Part shown: positions 1 through 7,276 of the stretch, piece after piece
How positions within the stretch are numbered: the first letter of the stretch is position 1
How the letters are laid out: each line of letters starts with the position of its first letter
NCBI GenBank assembly: GCA_025934455.1
Contig: JAICYA010000067.1
Span: 1-8,475 of the forward strand
Length of the DNA: 8,475 nt
Source of the DNA: Rudaea sp.
GTDB taxonomy: Bacteria > Pseudomonadota > Gammaproteobacteria > Xanthomonadales > Rhodanobacteraceae
Direction of reading: 5' to 3'
The notes under the pieces: model-generated
Database searches by the model: none
What the model was told of the DNA's origin: nothing
What the model saw: the letters and a program-made list of their open reading frames with translations, nothing else
Program-made: the position numbers and the translations under genes

Positions 1-678
1 CACGATGCGAATGCCGCGTTCGATGCGTCCCGGCACTTCGAACCAGGGATACAGGCCGTGTTTCTGCGTGCCCGGCGCGCCCTTCTCGCGGTAGGCGATG
101 CGCCCGCGCACGTCGCAATAGCGCAGGCGCGTGAGCACGTTGATCGCCGCGCGCAACCGATCCATGCCTTGCAGATTCGGACTCCAGCGATCCGGCTTGT
201 TGCCGAACATCGACAGCAGCAAACGCTTGGCGCTGGGGCCGCGCAGGTGTTCTTCCACCTCGCGCGCCGCACGCTCGGCATCTTCGCACGTCCATTTCGG
301 GGCGAGACCGGCGTGAACCAGCATGAAATCCAGCGCGCGATCCGCGTGCACGAGCGGACGCGTACGCAGCCAGTCGAGCAGTGCGTTGCGATCCGGCGCG
401 AACAGCACTTCGCGCAATTCCGGGTTGACCTTGGCCTGGTTCGCCTCGTCGCGCTCGGCCACGGCAAGCAGCGACAGGTCGTGGTTGCCGAGCACCACGA
501 TGGCGCGCTCGCCGAAGGATTTCACCAGGCGCAACACATGCAGCGACTGGCCGCCGCGGTTGACCAGGTCACCGCAGAACCACAGCACGTCGTGCGCGGG
601 ATCGAAGCGGATTTTTTCCAGCAGGCGGGCCAGTTCGTCGTGGCAACCCTGGATGTCGCCGATGGCCCAGGTCGCCAT
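1..678 (-). CDS. apaH: ApaH, symmetrical Ap4A hydrolase (C-terminus cut by window edge)
   Basis: The protein hydrolyses diadenosine tetraphosphate (Ap4A) symmetrically to two ADP and is a cytosolic metallophosphoesterase. The 226 codons in the window begin [16 protein letters not shown] and show the family metal-binding blocks: GDIQGC at residues 7-12, GDLVNRG at 36-42, GNHDLSLLAV at 64-73 and HAGL at 122-125. The metallophosphoesterase motif I is D8-I-Q10 rather than DxH; from memory, Gln here is common in ApaH of Pseudomonas-like species, so I do not read it as inactivation. Family members are usually about 270-280 residues, so roughly 50 C-terminal residues lie left of base 1. The ATG (678-676) shares its A with the apaG stop (TGATG), which fits translational coupling as the last gene of the lptD-surA-pdxA-rsmA-apaG-apaH operon. 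There is no frameshift in the visible part. Confidence 0.96.
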   Translation of the reverse strand, partial: MATWAIGDIQGCHDELARLLEKIRFDPAHDVLWFCGDLVNRGGQSLHVLRLVKSFGERAIVVLGNHDLSLLAVAERDEANQAKVNPELREVLFAPDRNALLDWLRTRPLVHADRALDFMLVHAGLAPKWTCEDAERAAREVEEHLRGPSAKRLLLSMFGNKPDRWSPNLQGMDRLRAAINVLTRLRYCDVRGRIAYREKGAPGTQKHGLYPWFEVPGRIERGIRIV

Positions 679-1058
679 CAGTGCAAGGTTCTGGGAATCG
701 ACAGTGTGAACGGCGCGATGGCGGCGTCGAAACGGCGGCCGTCGTCGGCCAGCATCTGGTAGCTGCCGTGCATGGTGCCGACTGCGGTTTCCAGGATCGC
801 GCCCGAGGTGTATTCGAAATTCTCGCCGGGATTCAGGTGCGGCTGTTCGCCCACGACGCCGTCGCCGCGCACTTCCTGCACGCGGCCGTTCGCGTCGGTG
901 ATGATCCAGTGCCGGGTCAGCAATTTCGCCGGCACGCTACCGGTGTTGGCGATGCGGATCGTGTAGGCGAACACGTAGCGGTTGTCCGCGGGTGCGGACT
1001 CGTCGTCGAGGAAGCGCGTGCGCACGTCGACGCGGATAGCGTAGGGATTGGAGGGCAT
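678..1058 (-). CDS. apaG: ApaG domain protein
   Basis: This is a 126-residue protein, the usual length for the ApaG family (about 125 residues, DUF525, an immunoglobulin/fibronectin-III-like beta sandwich). The molecular role is not settled; the name comes from its position next to apaH. Diagnostic segments are GDGVVGEQP at residues 65-73, the TSG at 84-86 and GTMHGSY at 94-100. The frame stays open upstream to 1253, but that extension lies inside rsmA in another frame and is arginine- and proline-rich, so I start at the ATG at 1058 ([12 protein letters not shown]), which matches family N-termini. No clear Shine-Dalgarno precedes this ATG, and a 5-bp hairpin abuts it. The gene is separated from rsmA by 40 bases and overlaps the apaH start by one base. 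Confidence 0.95.
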   Translation of the reverse strand: MPSNPYAIRVDVRTRFLDDESAPADNRYVFAYTIRIANTGSVPAKLLTRHWIITDANGRVQEVRGDGVVGEQPHLNPGENFEYTSGAILETAVGTMHGSYQMLADDGRRFDAAIAPFTLSIPRTLH

Positions 1059-1074
1059 GCCGGGATTGTCCGGC
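1059..1074 (-). other. Small hairpin abutting the apaG start codon
   Basis: In the apaG mRNA sense the arms are GCCGG and CCGGC, with loop ACAATC. The second arm ends directly at the ATG. A 5-bp all-GC stem here could hide the initiation region, and no purine-rich Shine-Dalgarno is visible. It may also be chance in a GC-rich genome. Confidence 0.35.
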
Positions 1075-1098
1075 AGAGCGGCAGCGCGGGCAAGCCTG

Positions 1099-1881
1099 TT
1101 AATGCAACTGCCGCGCCAGCGCCACGAAATCGGCTGGCGCCAATTGCTCGGCGCGCGCGCGTGGATCGACTCCCGCCGCGGCGATGGCGCGAGCGTCCAG
1201 CACGCTGGACAAGGCATTCGACAGCGTCTTGCGGCGCTGGCCGAACGCGGCACGCACGATGTTGCCGATGGTTGCGAAATCGACGCCGGGCAGCGCCGTG
1301 GCGGGCAGCGGCGTGAGGCGCACTACTGCCGAGTCGACCTTCGGCGGTGGGCGAAACGCCCCGGGCGGAACTTTCAGCAACGGCTCGACCGTGCAGCGCA
1401 GTTGCAACATCACGCTCAGGCGTCCGTACGTTTTGCTGCCCGGCGCCGCGGCCATGCGATCCACCACTTCCTTTTGCAGCATGAAGTGCATGTCGGCGAT
1501 CGACGCGGCATGCTCAAGGCAATGGAAAAGTATCGGCGTGGAAATGTTGTAGGGCAGGTTGCCGACGAGGCGGATCGGCGCACCTTGCGCGAGCGCGGTG
1601 AAATCCACGGTCAGCACGTCCGCGTTGACGATTGCGAGTTCGCCAATGCTGCGGGATTTTTCGCGCAACGGTTCTATCAGGTCGCGGTCGAGTTCGATGG
1701 CGGTGAGTTTCCCGGCCTCGCGCAGCAAGGGCAGCGTCATTGCGCCTTCGCCGGGGCCGATTTCGACGATGTGTTGCCCCGGCCGCGGCGCGATTGCGGC
1801 GACGATGCGGCGCAGGATGCCGGGATCGTGCAGGAAGTGCTGGCCGAATCTTTTCCGGGGTCGATGCGCGTACTCGTTCAT
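1099..1881 (-). CDS. rsmA: 16S rRNA (adenine1518-N6/adenine1519-N6)-dimethyltransferase RsmA (KsgA)
   Basis: The enzyme uses S-adenosylmethionine to dimethylate the two adjacent adenosines in helix 45 of 16S rRNA, late in 30S maturation; its loss gives kasugamycin resistance in E. coli. The 260 residues match the family length (E. coli 273). Seen in order: FGQHFL at 12-17, the SAM-binding motif EIGPGEG at 40-46, the acidic residue E63 in AIELD, NADVL at 86-90 with D88, and the catalytic NLPYN at 108-112. The C-terminal half carries [18 protein letters not shown] (172-189) and the [10 protein letters not shown] segment (211-220), which are typical of KsgA. The ATG at 1881 overlaps the pdxA stop in an ATGA tetranucleotide, so translation is probably coupled to pdxA. 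The gene is intact and the assignment secure. Confidence 0.98.
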   Translation of the reverse strand: MNEYAHRPRKRFGQHFLHDPGILRRIVAAIAPRPGQHIVEIGPGEGAMTLPLLREAGKLTAIELDRDLIEPLREKSRSIGELAIVNADVLTVDFTALAQGAPIRLVGNLPYNISTPILFHCLEHAASIADMHFMLQKEVVDRMAAAPGSKTYGRLSVMLQLRCTVEPLLKVPPGAFRPPPKVDSAVVRLTPLPATALPGVDFATIGNIVRAAFGQRRKTLSNALSSVLDARAIAAAGVDPRARAEQLAPADFVALARQLH

Positions 1882-2864
1882 GCGCGGGCGAGTTCCATCG
1901 CCAGCTTCGCCGCCGCGACCAGGCTCGCCGGATCCGCCTTGCCGGTGCCGGCGAGATCGAGCGCGGTGCCGTGATCGACCGAGGTACGCACGAACGGCAG
2001 GCCGAGCGTCACGTTGACCGAGTCGCCGAAACCCAGCGCCTTGAGTACGGGCAGGCCCTGGTCGTGGTACATCGCAAGGTAGGCGTCGAAGCGCGCGCGC
2101 TGCGCCGGCACGAACGCGGTGTCGGCGGAGAGCGGGCCCTCCAGGCGCATGCCGTCGGCACGCAAGGCGGCAAGCGTCGGTGCGATGATGTCGATTTCCT
2201 CGCGACCGAGATGCCCGCCTTCGCCGGCGTGCGGATTCAAGGCCAGCACCGCGATACGCGGGTCTTCGATGCGGAAACGGTGGCGCAAGTCGTTGTATAC
2301 AATGCGCAAAATGCGCACCAGCGCGGCAGGCGTGATCGCGGCCGGCACTTCAGCCAGCGGCAGGTGCGTGGTGGCCAGTGCGACACGCAGGCCTGGGGCC
2401 GCGAGCAACATGGCTACGTCGCACTTGGCACGATCGGCGAAAAACTCCGTGTGACCGGTGAATGTGATGCCGGCATCGTTGATCACGCTTTTCTGCACCG
2501 GCGCGGTGACGAGCGCATCGAATTCGCCTTCGAGGCAGCCGTCGGCGGCGCGCGCCAGCATGTCGACGACGTAAGGCGAATTGCGCACGTCGAGTCTGCC
2601 GGGAACAACCGGCGCCGGCGCGGGAATGTGTACGTAACGCAGCGAACCCGGCGCACGCTCACGCTGCCACTGGCCGTCGTCGGCTTCGAGTTGCAGCGCG
2701 ATGCCGCGGGTTTGCGCGGCAAGCAGCAGCGAATCCTTGTCGCCGATGGCGATCAGGTCGGCGCCGAGATCGGTCGCCGCGAGCGCGGCGACGAGTTCAG
2801 CTCCAATTCCTGCGGGCTCACCCAGCGTTACCGCCAGCCGCGGCAGGAATGGCAGGTCGTTCAC
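1878..2864 (-). CDS. pdxA: 4-hydroxythreonine-4-phosphate dehydrogenase PdxA
   Basis: PdxA oxidises 4-phosphooxy-L-threonine with NAD(P), giving the 3-amino-2-oxopropyl phosphate that PdxJ uses in the deoxyxylulose-5-phosphate-dependent route to pyridoxal phosphate. The protein has 328 residues (E. coli 329). Visible motifs are GEPAGIG (15-21), TAPVQK (120-125), GHTEF (137-141), NPHAGEGGHLG (210-220), YHDQGL (266-271) and DHGTALDLAGTGKADP (297-312). H167, H212 and H267 align with the three metal-binding histidines H166, H211 and H266 of the E. coli enzyme, so the site looks complete. The start is a GTG at 2864, chosen because it gives the family N-terminus just before LPRLAVTLGEPAGIG. It lies 10 bases after the surA stop without an obvious Shine-Dalgarno, which suggests re-initiation. 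The stop overlaps the rsmA start by 4 bases. Confidence 0.97.
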   Translation of the reverse strand: MNDLPFLPRLAVTLGEPAGIGAELVAALAATDLGADLIAIGDKDSLLLAAQTRGIALQLEADDGQWQRERAPGSLRYVHIPAPAPVVPGRLDVRNSPYVVDMLARAADGCLEGEFDALVTAPVQKSVINDAGITFTGHTEFFADRAKCDVAMLLAAPGLRVALATTHLPLAEVPAAITPAALVRILRIVYNDLRHRFRIEDPRIAVLALNPHAGEGGHLGREEIDIIAPTLAALRADGMRLEGPLSADTAFVPAQRARFDAYLAMYHDQGLPVLKALGFGDSVNVTLGLPFVRTSVDHGTALDLAGTGKADPASLVAAAKLAMELARA

Positions 2865-2874
2865 GGTGCGGCGG

Positions 2875-4209
2875 TCAGGGCGCCGGCGTTGCGGTTTCCG
2901 GCTTGCTCTCCGCGCCGGGCAGGCGGATTTCGACGAACGCTTCCGAGCGCAACTGGCGCAGGAAATCGTCGTAAGCCTGTTCGGCCTTGCGGTTGCGGAT
3001 CACGTCGCGCGCCTGTTCGCGCCGCATTTCCTTGCTGCGATCCTGTTCGCGCGTGCCTTCCAGTTGCATGATGTGCCAGCCCAGGTCGCTCTGGAACGGT
3101 TGCGAAACCTCGCCGCTCTTGAGCGTGGCGAGTTGCGTCGCCACCGACGCGCCGTACTGGTCGATGGGGAACCAGCCCATGTCGCCACCGGCACTGGCGG
3201 AGTTCGGGTCTTGCGAATTCTTCTTCGCCAGCGCGGCGAAGTCCTCGTGGCCGTCGACGATGCGATGGCGGATGTCCTCGATCCTCTTTTTCGCCTCGGC
3301 GCTGTCGGTCAGCTCGTCAACCTTGATCAGGATGTGGCGTGCGTGGTACTCGGTCACGACCTGCTTGCCCTCGGCGCGCTTGTCGACCAGCTTGACGATA
3401 TGGAAGCCGCTCGGCCCGCGCAACGGTTGCGACACGCCGCCCGGCTGCATGCCCTCGACCAGGTTCGCGAATGCCTCCGGCACTTCGTCGAAGCGGCGCC
3501 AGCCCAGGTCGCCGCCCTGCAGCGCGTCCTGCGCGCTGGAGTACTGGATCGCGGCGGTGGTGAAGTCCATGCCGCCGTCGATTTTCGCCTTGACCTCGTC
3601 GGCCTTGGCGCGCGCTGCCGCGATCTGCGATGCATCGGCGCCGTCGGGCAGGCCGATCAGGATGTGCTGCAGGTGCACTTCGCCGGACTTGAGGCTGTTG
3701 CTGGCGAGGAGGATGTCGATTTCGGAGTCGCTGACGTTGGCCTGGCCCTGCACGGCGCGCTGTTGCAGGCGCTGCACGAGGATCTGGTCGCGCAGGTGGC
3801 TGCGGAAATCCTCGAGGTTCATGCCCTCGCGGGAAAGCGAAGCGCGCAGCTGGTCCACGCTGACCTTGTTGTTCTCGGCCACGCGCTGAACCGCCTGGTC
3901 GACGTCGGCGTCGCTGACGCGGATGCCGGTGTCCTTGGCGCGCGCCACTTGCAGGCGCATCATGATCAGGCTTTGCAGGACCTGGCGGTCGAGCACGTCG
4001 CGTGGCGGCAGTTGCTGCGGATTGGCGCGGTACTGGTTGAGGACGTTGGCGACGGCTGCGTCAAGCTCGCTTTGCAGGATGACGTCGTCGTCGACCACGG
4101 CGACGATGCGATCCAGCGATTGCGCGGGCAGCAGGGCTTGCGCCTGCAGGCCGGACCAGGCACCGAGCGCGGACACGAGGAAACACAGGCAAAAGACGAT
4201 TTTGTTCAT
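2875..4209 (-). CDS. surA: Periplasmic chaperone and peptidyl-prolyl isomerase SurA
   Basis: SurA escorts unfolded outer-membrane proteins, including LptD, across the periplasm to the BAM complex. The 444 residues (E. coli 428) start with a signal peptide: K3, a hydrophobic run of about residues 4-19, and likely cleavage after LQA (23) or AQA (25). An N-terminal chaperone domain covers about 27-170 and holds the typical RIVAVVDDDVILQSELD (34-50). The first parvulin (PpiC) domain spans about 175-277 (HILIGLPDG; GGDLGW; GPSGFHIVKLVDKR) and the second about 286-386 (ARHILIKVDE; GGDMGW; SDLGWHIMQLEG). A C-terminal helix follows (387-430), with a short Pro/Ala/Glu-rich tail. The ATG at 4209 is the only start that gives the signal peptide; no strong Shine-Dalgarno is visible. 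The gene sits 90 bases downstream of lptD, its main client, and just before pdxA. Confidence 0.97.
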   Translation of the reverse strand: MNKIVFCLCFLVSALGAWSGLQAQALLPAQSLDRIVAVVDDDVILQSELDAAVANVLNQYRANPQQLPPRDVLDRQVLQSLIMMRLQVARAKDTGIRVSDADVDQAVQRVAENNKVSVDQLRASLSREGMNLEDFRSHLRDQILVQRLQQRAVQGQANVSDSEIDILLASNSLKSGEVHLQHILIGLPDGADASQIAAARAKADEVKAKIDGGMDFTTAAIQYSSAQDALQGGDLGWRRFDEVPEAFANLVEGMQPGGVSQPLRGPSGFHIVKLVDKRAEGKQVVTEYHARHILIKVDELTDSAEAKKRIEDIRHRIVDGHEDFAALAKKNSQDPNSASAGGDMGWFPIDQYGASVATQLATLKSGEVSQPFQSDLGWHIMQLEGTREQDRSKEMRREQARDVIRNRKAEQAYDDFLRQLRSEAFVEIRLPGAESKPETATPAP

Positions 4210-4244
4210 CGGGAAAGGGGTTCGATAGAGGCTGCGTTGCGCAA

Positions 4245-4266
4245 GAACCGCATGATTATGCGGTTC
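4245..4266 (-). other. Perfect 9-bp hairpin between lptD and surA
   Basis: The 90-base gap 4210-4299 contains a perfect inverted repeat. In mRNA sense the arm GAACCGCAT pairs with ATGCGGTTC across the 4-base loop AATC. It is followed by the 8-base palindrome TTGCGCAA (4237-4244), not by a U-run, so it does not look like a strong Rho-independent terminator. A weaker 5-bp stem (CCGTT/AACGG, 4281-4295) lies between it and the lptD stop. It could be an mRNA-processing or stability element, a partial attenuator that sets surA expression against lptD, or a protein-binding site. Apart from these structures I see no gene and no clear promoter in the gap. Confidence 0.5.
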
Positions 4267-4299
4267 GCGGGGTAAGAAATCCGTTATCGGAACGGGCGC

Positions 4300-6762
4300 T
4301 TATGGGTAGCCAAGGATAGCACGGCGCAGGAAATTCCCGGTGCGGCTGCCGGTATTGCCGAGGCCCTTGAATTCCAGTTCGAAGTACACGCCGTTGCTCG
4401 GCTTGAGCTGGCCGATGACGTTGATATAGCGCCGCACCAGCACGCGCATGGCCACGCAGCAACTGTCGTACTGTACGCCGGCAAAGGCTTCCAGCAGCTG
4501 GCTGTGCATGAGCGAATAGTAATAGCGGCCGACCAGGCTCCAGTTCGCGTTGAGCGGCACCAGCGCCGAGGTGTCGACCTGTTCGAGCAGGCCGCGGCGG
4601 AAACTGTAGGAGAAATTGACCGTACCCTCGGCGCCGAAACGATGCTGGACGCTGATCGAGGACAGGTCGGTGTGATGCAGGCTTTCGACCAGCATCTGCG
4701 TCTGCGGATCGAGGATGCGCGAATTCGGGTTGTACTGCTGGTCCCATTTCAGTTCCCAGCGGTCGTTCAGGCGCAGGTCGAGTTCGCCGACGATGTCGGA
4801 ACCGGAGTAATCGACTTCCGGCACGCCCGGCAACTGCACGCGCTGCGGCGAGAAATAATGGATCTGGCCGATGCTGGCGCTGAGCAGCTCGTCGCCGGAA
4901 GACGTGTCGATCAGGCGCGAGGTCAGTGCCAGGGTGAGATTGTTCGCGTTGCTCTGGCGATCGGCACCGACGAAATTGTTGCTGCGGAACAGGCTTGGGA
5001 AATCGAAACTCGGCAACTGCGTGTCGAAGATCGGCAGGTCGGCCTGGTTGCGATACGGCACGCGCAGGTAATACAGGCGCGGTTCGAGTGTTTGCGTCAG
5101 CGCCGTGCCGAACAGGGTCAGCGGGCGCTCGAATACCAGGCCCGCGTCGAGGTCGAAGATCGGCGTGCTGCGCGTGGGCGAGGTGCGTGTAAAGACCGGC
5201 GTACCCGGCTGCGCAGCATTGTAGGCGGCCAGATCGTTCAGATCGTAGGCGGTGTAGCGCAGGCCGAGTTCCGGACGGATGAAATAGCCGGCGGTCTCGA
5301 CCGGATACGCTAGGTACGGGTACAGGTCCACGCGCTGGCCTTCGAGCGAGGCCAGGCTCCGGATGTTGCCGGGCGTCGGCCCAACCAGGTCGATGGGGCC
5401 GCGGCGGAAATCCACGTATTCGGAATTCACGCCCCAGACCAGTCCGCCGAGCAACGCATGCTCGCCCTGGAAGGTCGCGCGTGGCAGGCGCATGTAGGGT
5501 TGCGCCGCATTGGACAAGGTGACTTGGGTGATTTGCGACGCGTCCGCGCCAAAACTCGCGTTCCACCAGCTGCCGCGGCCGTTCAGGTAGGCGCTGGAGC
5601 CGAGCAGGGCGGTCGCGCTCGCGGTCAGCGAGTCGCCGTAATCCTGGAAGTACTGCTTGTCGGAGACGCGTGCGATGTCGATCGCCGCGCCCCAGTTTTC
5701 CGAGAACGTGCTCCAGTCCTTGATCTGGAATGCATAACGTCGATCCGGGATATCCACCGGCGAGGCCGGTCCTTGGAACACGGGCGGCGTGGCGGCGTAC
5801 TGCGCGCGCTCGTCCGCGGCCTCGTTGTCGTGCGGGACGAAATTGAAATCGAGCTGCGCCTTGTCGGTGGCGTCGAGAAACCGGAACTGGCCCGCAAGCA
5901 TGGCGCCACGTTCGGTCGACACGCGCGGTTCGAGGGTGGCGTCGTAGTTTGGCGCGAGGTTGAGGTAATACGGTGCGCCGAGCACCAGGCCACGGTGGCT
6001 GGAATACCCGATATGCGGTGCGAGGAATCCGGATTGACGCTCGTTGCTGAGCGGGAAACTCAGGTAGGGAAACCAGAAGAACGGCACGTCCTTGTAGTAC
6101 AGACTGACGCCGTGGGCGTAGCCTGTGTTGGCGACCTTGTCCATGTCCAGTTCGTTCGCATGCAGGTACCACTCGCGCGCATCCGGATCGCAGGTCGAAA
6201 ACGTGCCATCGAGCAGTTTGCCATGCTCGGCGTCGCTCAGGTCGGCGCTGGCGGCGGTGCCGTTGCCGCGCTCTTGCAGCACCTGGTAACGGATGTCCTT
6301 GAGATGCGTGGTGCGTGGCGTGTCGGTGCCGTTCGCCGACGCCGCCGACATCACCATGCTGCGATCCTGCATCACGACGTGGCCATCGGCGGTGTAGGCC
6401 GTGGTGTTGGTGTCGTAGGTGAGGAAATCCGAGCGCAGCAATTGATCCAGGCGCTGCATGCGCACGTCGCCGTCGAGGCGGTAGTGCGAGCCGTCCGTGG
6501 ATTCGACCTTGCGTGCGCTGACATCGGCGGCGACCTTGCTGCGATCGCCTTCGGTCGGCAGGCCGGGCGTGTAGAAATCCAGCAGCGCGTTGCGCTTGCA
6601 CATCGCGAACAGGTTCGTGCGCGCGGGCTTGGGGCAGATCAGCACGCCAACCGGACACGCCGGCGAGACGTCTTGTGCGAGCGCGCCTTGGGCGATGGCC
6701 AGCGCCAGCGTCGTGGCCAGCAAGCGGGAATTCGGCAGTCTTGAACGGTTGGCGCCAGACAC
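4300..6762 (-). CDS. lptD: LPS-assembly outer-membrane protein LptD (Imp/OstA)
   Basis: LptD is the beta-barrel that, plugged by the lipoprotein LptE, inserts lipopolysaccharide into the outer leaflet of the outer membrane. From the chosen GTG at 6762 the protein has 820 residues (E. coli 784). A signal peptide comes first: R6, R8 and R13, hydrophobic LLATTLALAIA (14-24), cleavage after ALA at 29. Next is the LptA-like N-terminal domain (about 60-215), then the barrel to the C-terminus. The conserved family block at about 217-296 contains YAHGVSLYYKDVPFFWFPYL, SGFLAPHIGYSS, PYYLNLAPNYDATLEPR and ERGAMLAGQFRFL. C191 and the adjacent pair C768-C769 match E. coli C173 and C724-C725, whose disulfides switch the protein on. 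Three N-terminal cysteines (36, 43, 55) stand where E. coli has only C31. The frame is open to a GTG at 6888 (862 residues), but that version buries the signal peptide and overlaps the msrB start. Confidence 0.95.
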   Translation of the reverse strand: MSGANRSRLPNSRLLATTLALAIAQGALAQDVSPACPVGVLICPKPARTNLFAMCKRNALLDFYTPGLPTEGDRSKVAADVSARKVESTDGSHYRLDGDVRMQRLDQLLRSDFLTYDTNTTAYTADGHVVMQDRSMVMSAASANGTDTPRTTHLKDIRYQVLQERGNGTAASADLSDAEHGKLLDGTFSTCDPDAREWYLHANELDMDKVANTGYAHGVSLYYKDVPFFWFPYLSFPLSNERQSGFLAPHIGYSSHRGLVLGAPYYLNLAPNYDATLEPRVSTERGAMLAGQFRFLDATDKAQLDFNFVPHDNEAADERAQYAATPPVFQGPASPVDIPDRRYAFQIKDWSTFSENWGAAIDIARVSDKQYFQDYGDSLTASATALLGSSAYLNGRGSWWNASFGADASQITQVTLSNAAQPYMRLPRATFQGEHALLGGLVWGVNSEYVDFRRGPIDLVGPTPGNIRSLASLEGQRVDLYPYLAYPVETAGYFIRPELGLRYTAYDLNDLAAYNAAQPGTPVFTRTSPTRSTPIFDLDAGLVFERPLTLFGTALTQTLEPRLYYLRVPYRNQADLPIFDTQLPSFDFPSLFRSNNFVGADRQSNANNLTLALTSRLIDTSSGDELLSASIGQIHYFSPQRVQLPGVPEVDYSGSDIVGELDLRLNDRWELKWDQQYNPNSRILDPQTQMLVESLHHTDLSSISVQHRFGAEGTVNFSYSFRRGLLEQVDTSALVPLNANWSLVGRYYYSLMHSQLLEAFAGVQYDSCCVAMRVLVRRYINVIGQLKPSNGVYFELEFKGLGNTGSRTGNFLRRAILGYP

Positions 6763-6769
6763 GGATGAT
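6741..6769 (+). promoter_or_regulatory. Possible sigma70-type promoter for msrB
   Basis: TTGAAC (6741-6746) and GATGAT (6764-6769) are separated by 17 bases, and each matches four of six consensus positions. Transcription would start near 6776 and leave a leader of about 105 bases before the msrB ATG. The site lies across the proposed lptD start codon on the opposite strand. This is weak evidence from spacing and similarity alone. Confidence 0.25.
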
Positions 6770-6880
6770 CCGATAGCGATGCGCAAGGCGCGAAGCTTGC
6801 CTGATTCGCGGTTTCCGGGCAACGCACGCTGCAATTTCTGTTCACCTTGGCCGGTCTGATCGGTGTCAAACGGAGTGCAC
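6763..6880. promoter_or_regulatory. Divergent lptD/msrB intergenic region
   Basis: These 118 bases separate two divergent genes, so they should hold the operon promoter on the minus strand and perhaps that of msrB on the plus strand. A perfect minus-strand TTGACA lies at 6869-6864, but 17 bases downstream the hexamer is GGTGAA, a poor -10. A GGAAAC (6816-6811, minus) resembles the -35 of sigmaE promoters, which drive lptD and surA in E. coli, but the matching -10 (TCGCG, 6793-6789) is weak. I can name candidates but not a convincing promoter. Confidence 0.4.
6872..6875 (+). promoter_or_regulatory. Shine-Dalgarno of msrB
   Basis: GGAG lies 5 bases before the ATG at 6881. It decides the msrB start in favour of this ATG rather than the in-frame GTG at 6863, which would add six residues (MSNGVH). 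Confidence 0.65.
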
Positions 6881-7276
6881 ATGAACACGAAAATCGAAAA
6901 AACCGACGAACAGTGGCGGGCGGAACTGGATCCGGCGCAATACGCCGTGTGCCGCTGCTCGGCGACCGAACCGCCGTTCGCCGGAAAATACTGGGATCAT
7001 CACGAGGCCGGCATTTACCGTTGTGCGGCCTGCGGCGCCGACTTGTTCGCGTCGGCGGCGAAGTTTGATTCCGGCAGCGGCTGGCCGAGCTATTTCCAGC
7101 CGTTGTCGAAAGCGGCGGTGAGCGAGCACGAAGACACCACCCACGGGATGCGCCGCGTCGAGGTACGCTGCGCAAGTTGCGAGTCGCATCTTGGCCACGT
7201 TTTTCCCGATGGCCCGCGCCCCACCGGTTTGCGCTACTGCATCAATTCGGCGGCTTTGGGCTTCAAATCGGAGTGA
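6881..7276 (+). CDS. msrB: Peptide-methionine (R)-S-oxide reductase MsrB
   Basis: MsrB reduces the R-epimer of methionine sulfoxide in proteins, normally with electrons from thioredoxin. The 131-residue protein has no signal peptide, so it should be cytosolic. Seen in order: ATEPPFAGKYWDH (28-40), zinc-binding CAAC (C48, C51), KFDSGSGWPSY (61-71), EHEDTTHGMRRVEV (82-95), the second zinc pair CASC (C97, C100), HLGHVFPDGPRPTGLRYCINSAAL (103-126) with catalytic C120. The recycling cysteine found in the SGCGWPS loop of Neisseria MsrB is Ser66 here, but C24 and C26 precede TEPPF. As I recall, some MsrBs such as that of Xanthomonas campestris use a cysteine near this point instead. The gene is alone on the plus strand, divergent from lptD and convergent with the deacetylase-like gene, with one base between the stops. 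Confidence 0.97.
   Translation: MNTKIEKTDEQWRAELDPAQYAVCRCSATEPPFAGKYWDHHEAGIYRCAACGADLFASAAKFDSGSGWPSYFQPLSKAAVSEHEDTTHGMRRVEVRCASCESHLGHVFPDGPRPTGLRYCINSAALGFKSE

Noticed and set aside
649..660. Gln instead of His in metallophosphoesterase motif I of ApaH (GDIQG)
   Set aside because: From memory this is the usual form in ApaH of many gammaproteobacteria such as Pseudomonas, so it is not a sign of lost activity.
58..762. 234-codon plus-strand open frame at the left end
   Set aside because: It is antisense to apaH, which reads through without interruption and carries all ApaH motifs.
4245..4266. Rho-independent terminator between lptD and surA
   Set aside because: The hairpin is perfect but is followed by TTGCGCAA rather than a U-run, and the operon order suggests read-through, so I list it only as a structured element.
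1740..4275. Long plus-strand open frames (443 and 524 codons) antisense to rsmA, pdxA and surA
   Set aside because: They oppose well-conserved genes, show no domain and have the composition of complementary-strand reading of GC-rich codons.
4256..6658. An 800-codon open frame on the same strand as lptD, in another frame
   Set aside because: It is rich in Arg, Pro, Ala and His with no recognisable domain, and it lies inside lptD, whose frame carries the complete conserved protein. Such long shadow frames are expected in GC-rich genes.
5458..6744. 428-codon plus-strand open frame antisense to lptD
   Set aside because: Composition is dominated by Arg, Val, Ala and Gly without motifs; it is a shadow of lptD.
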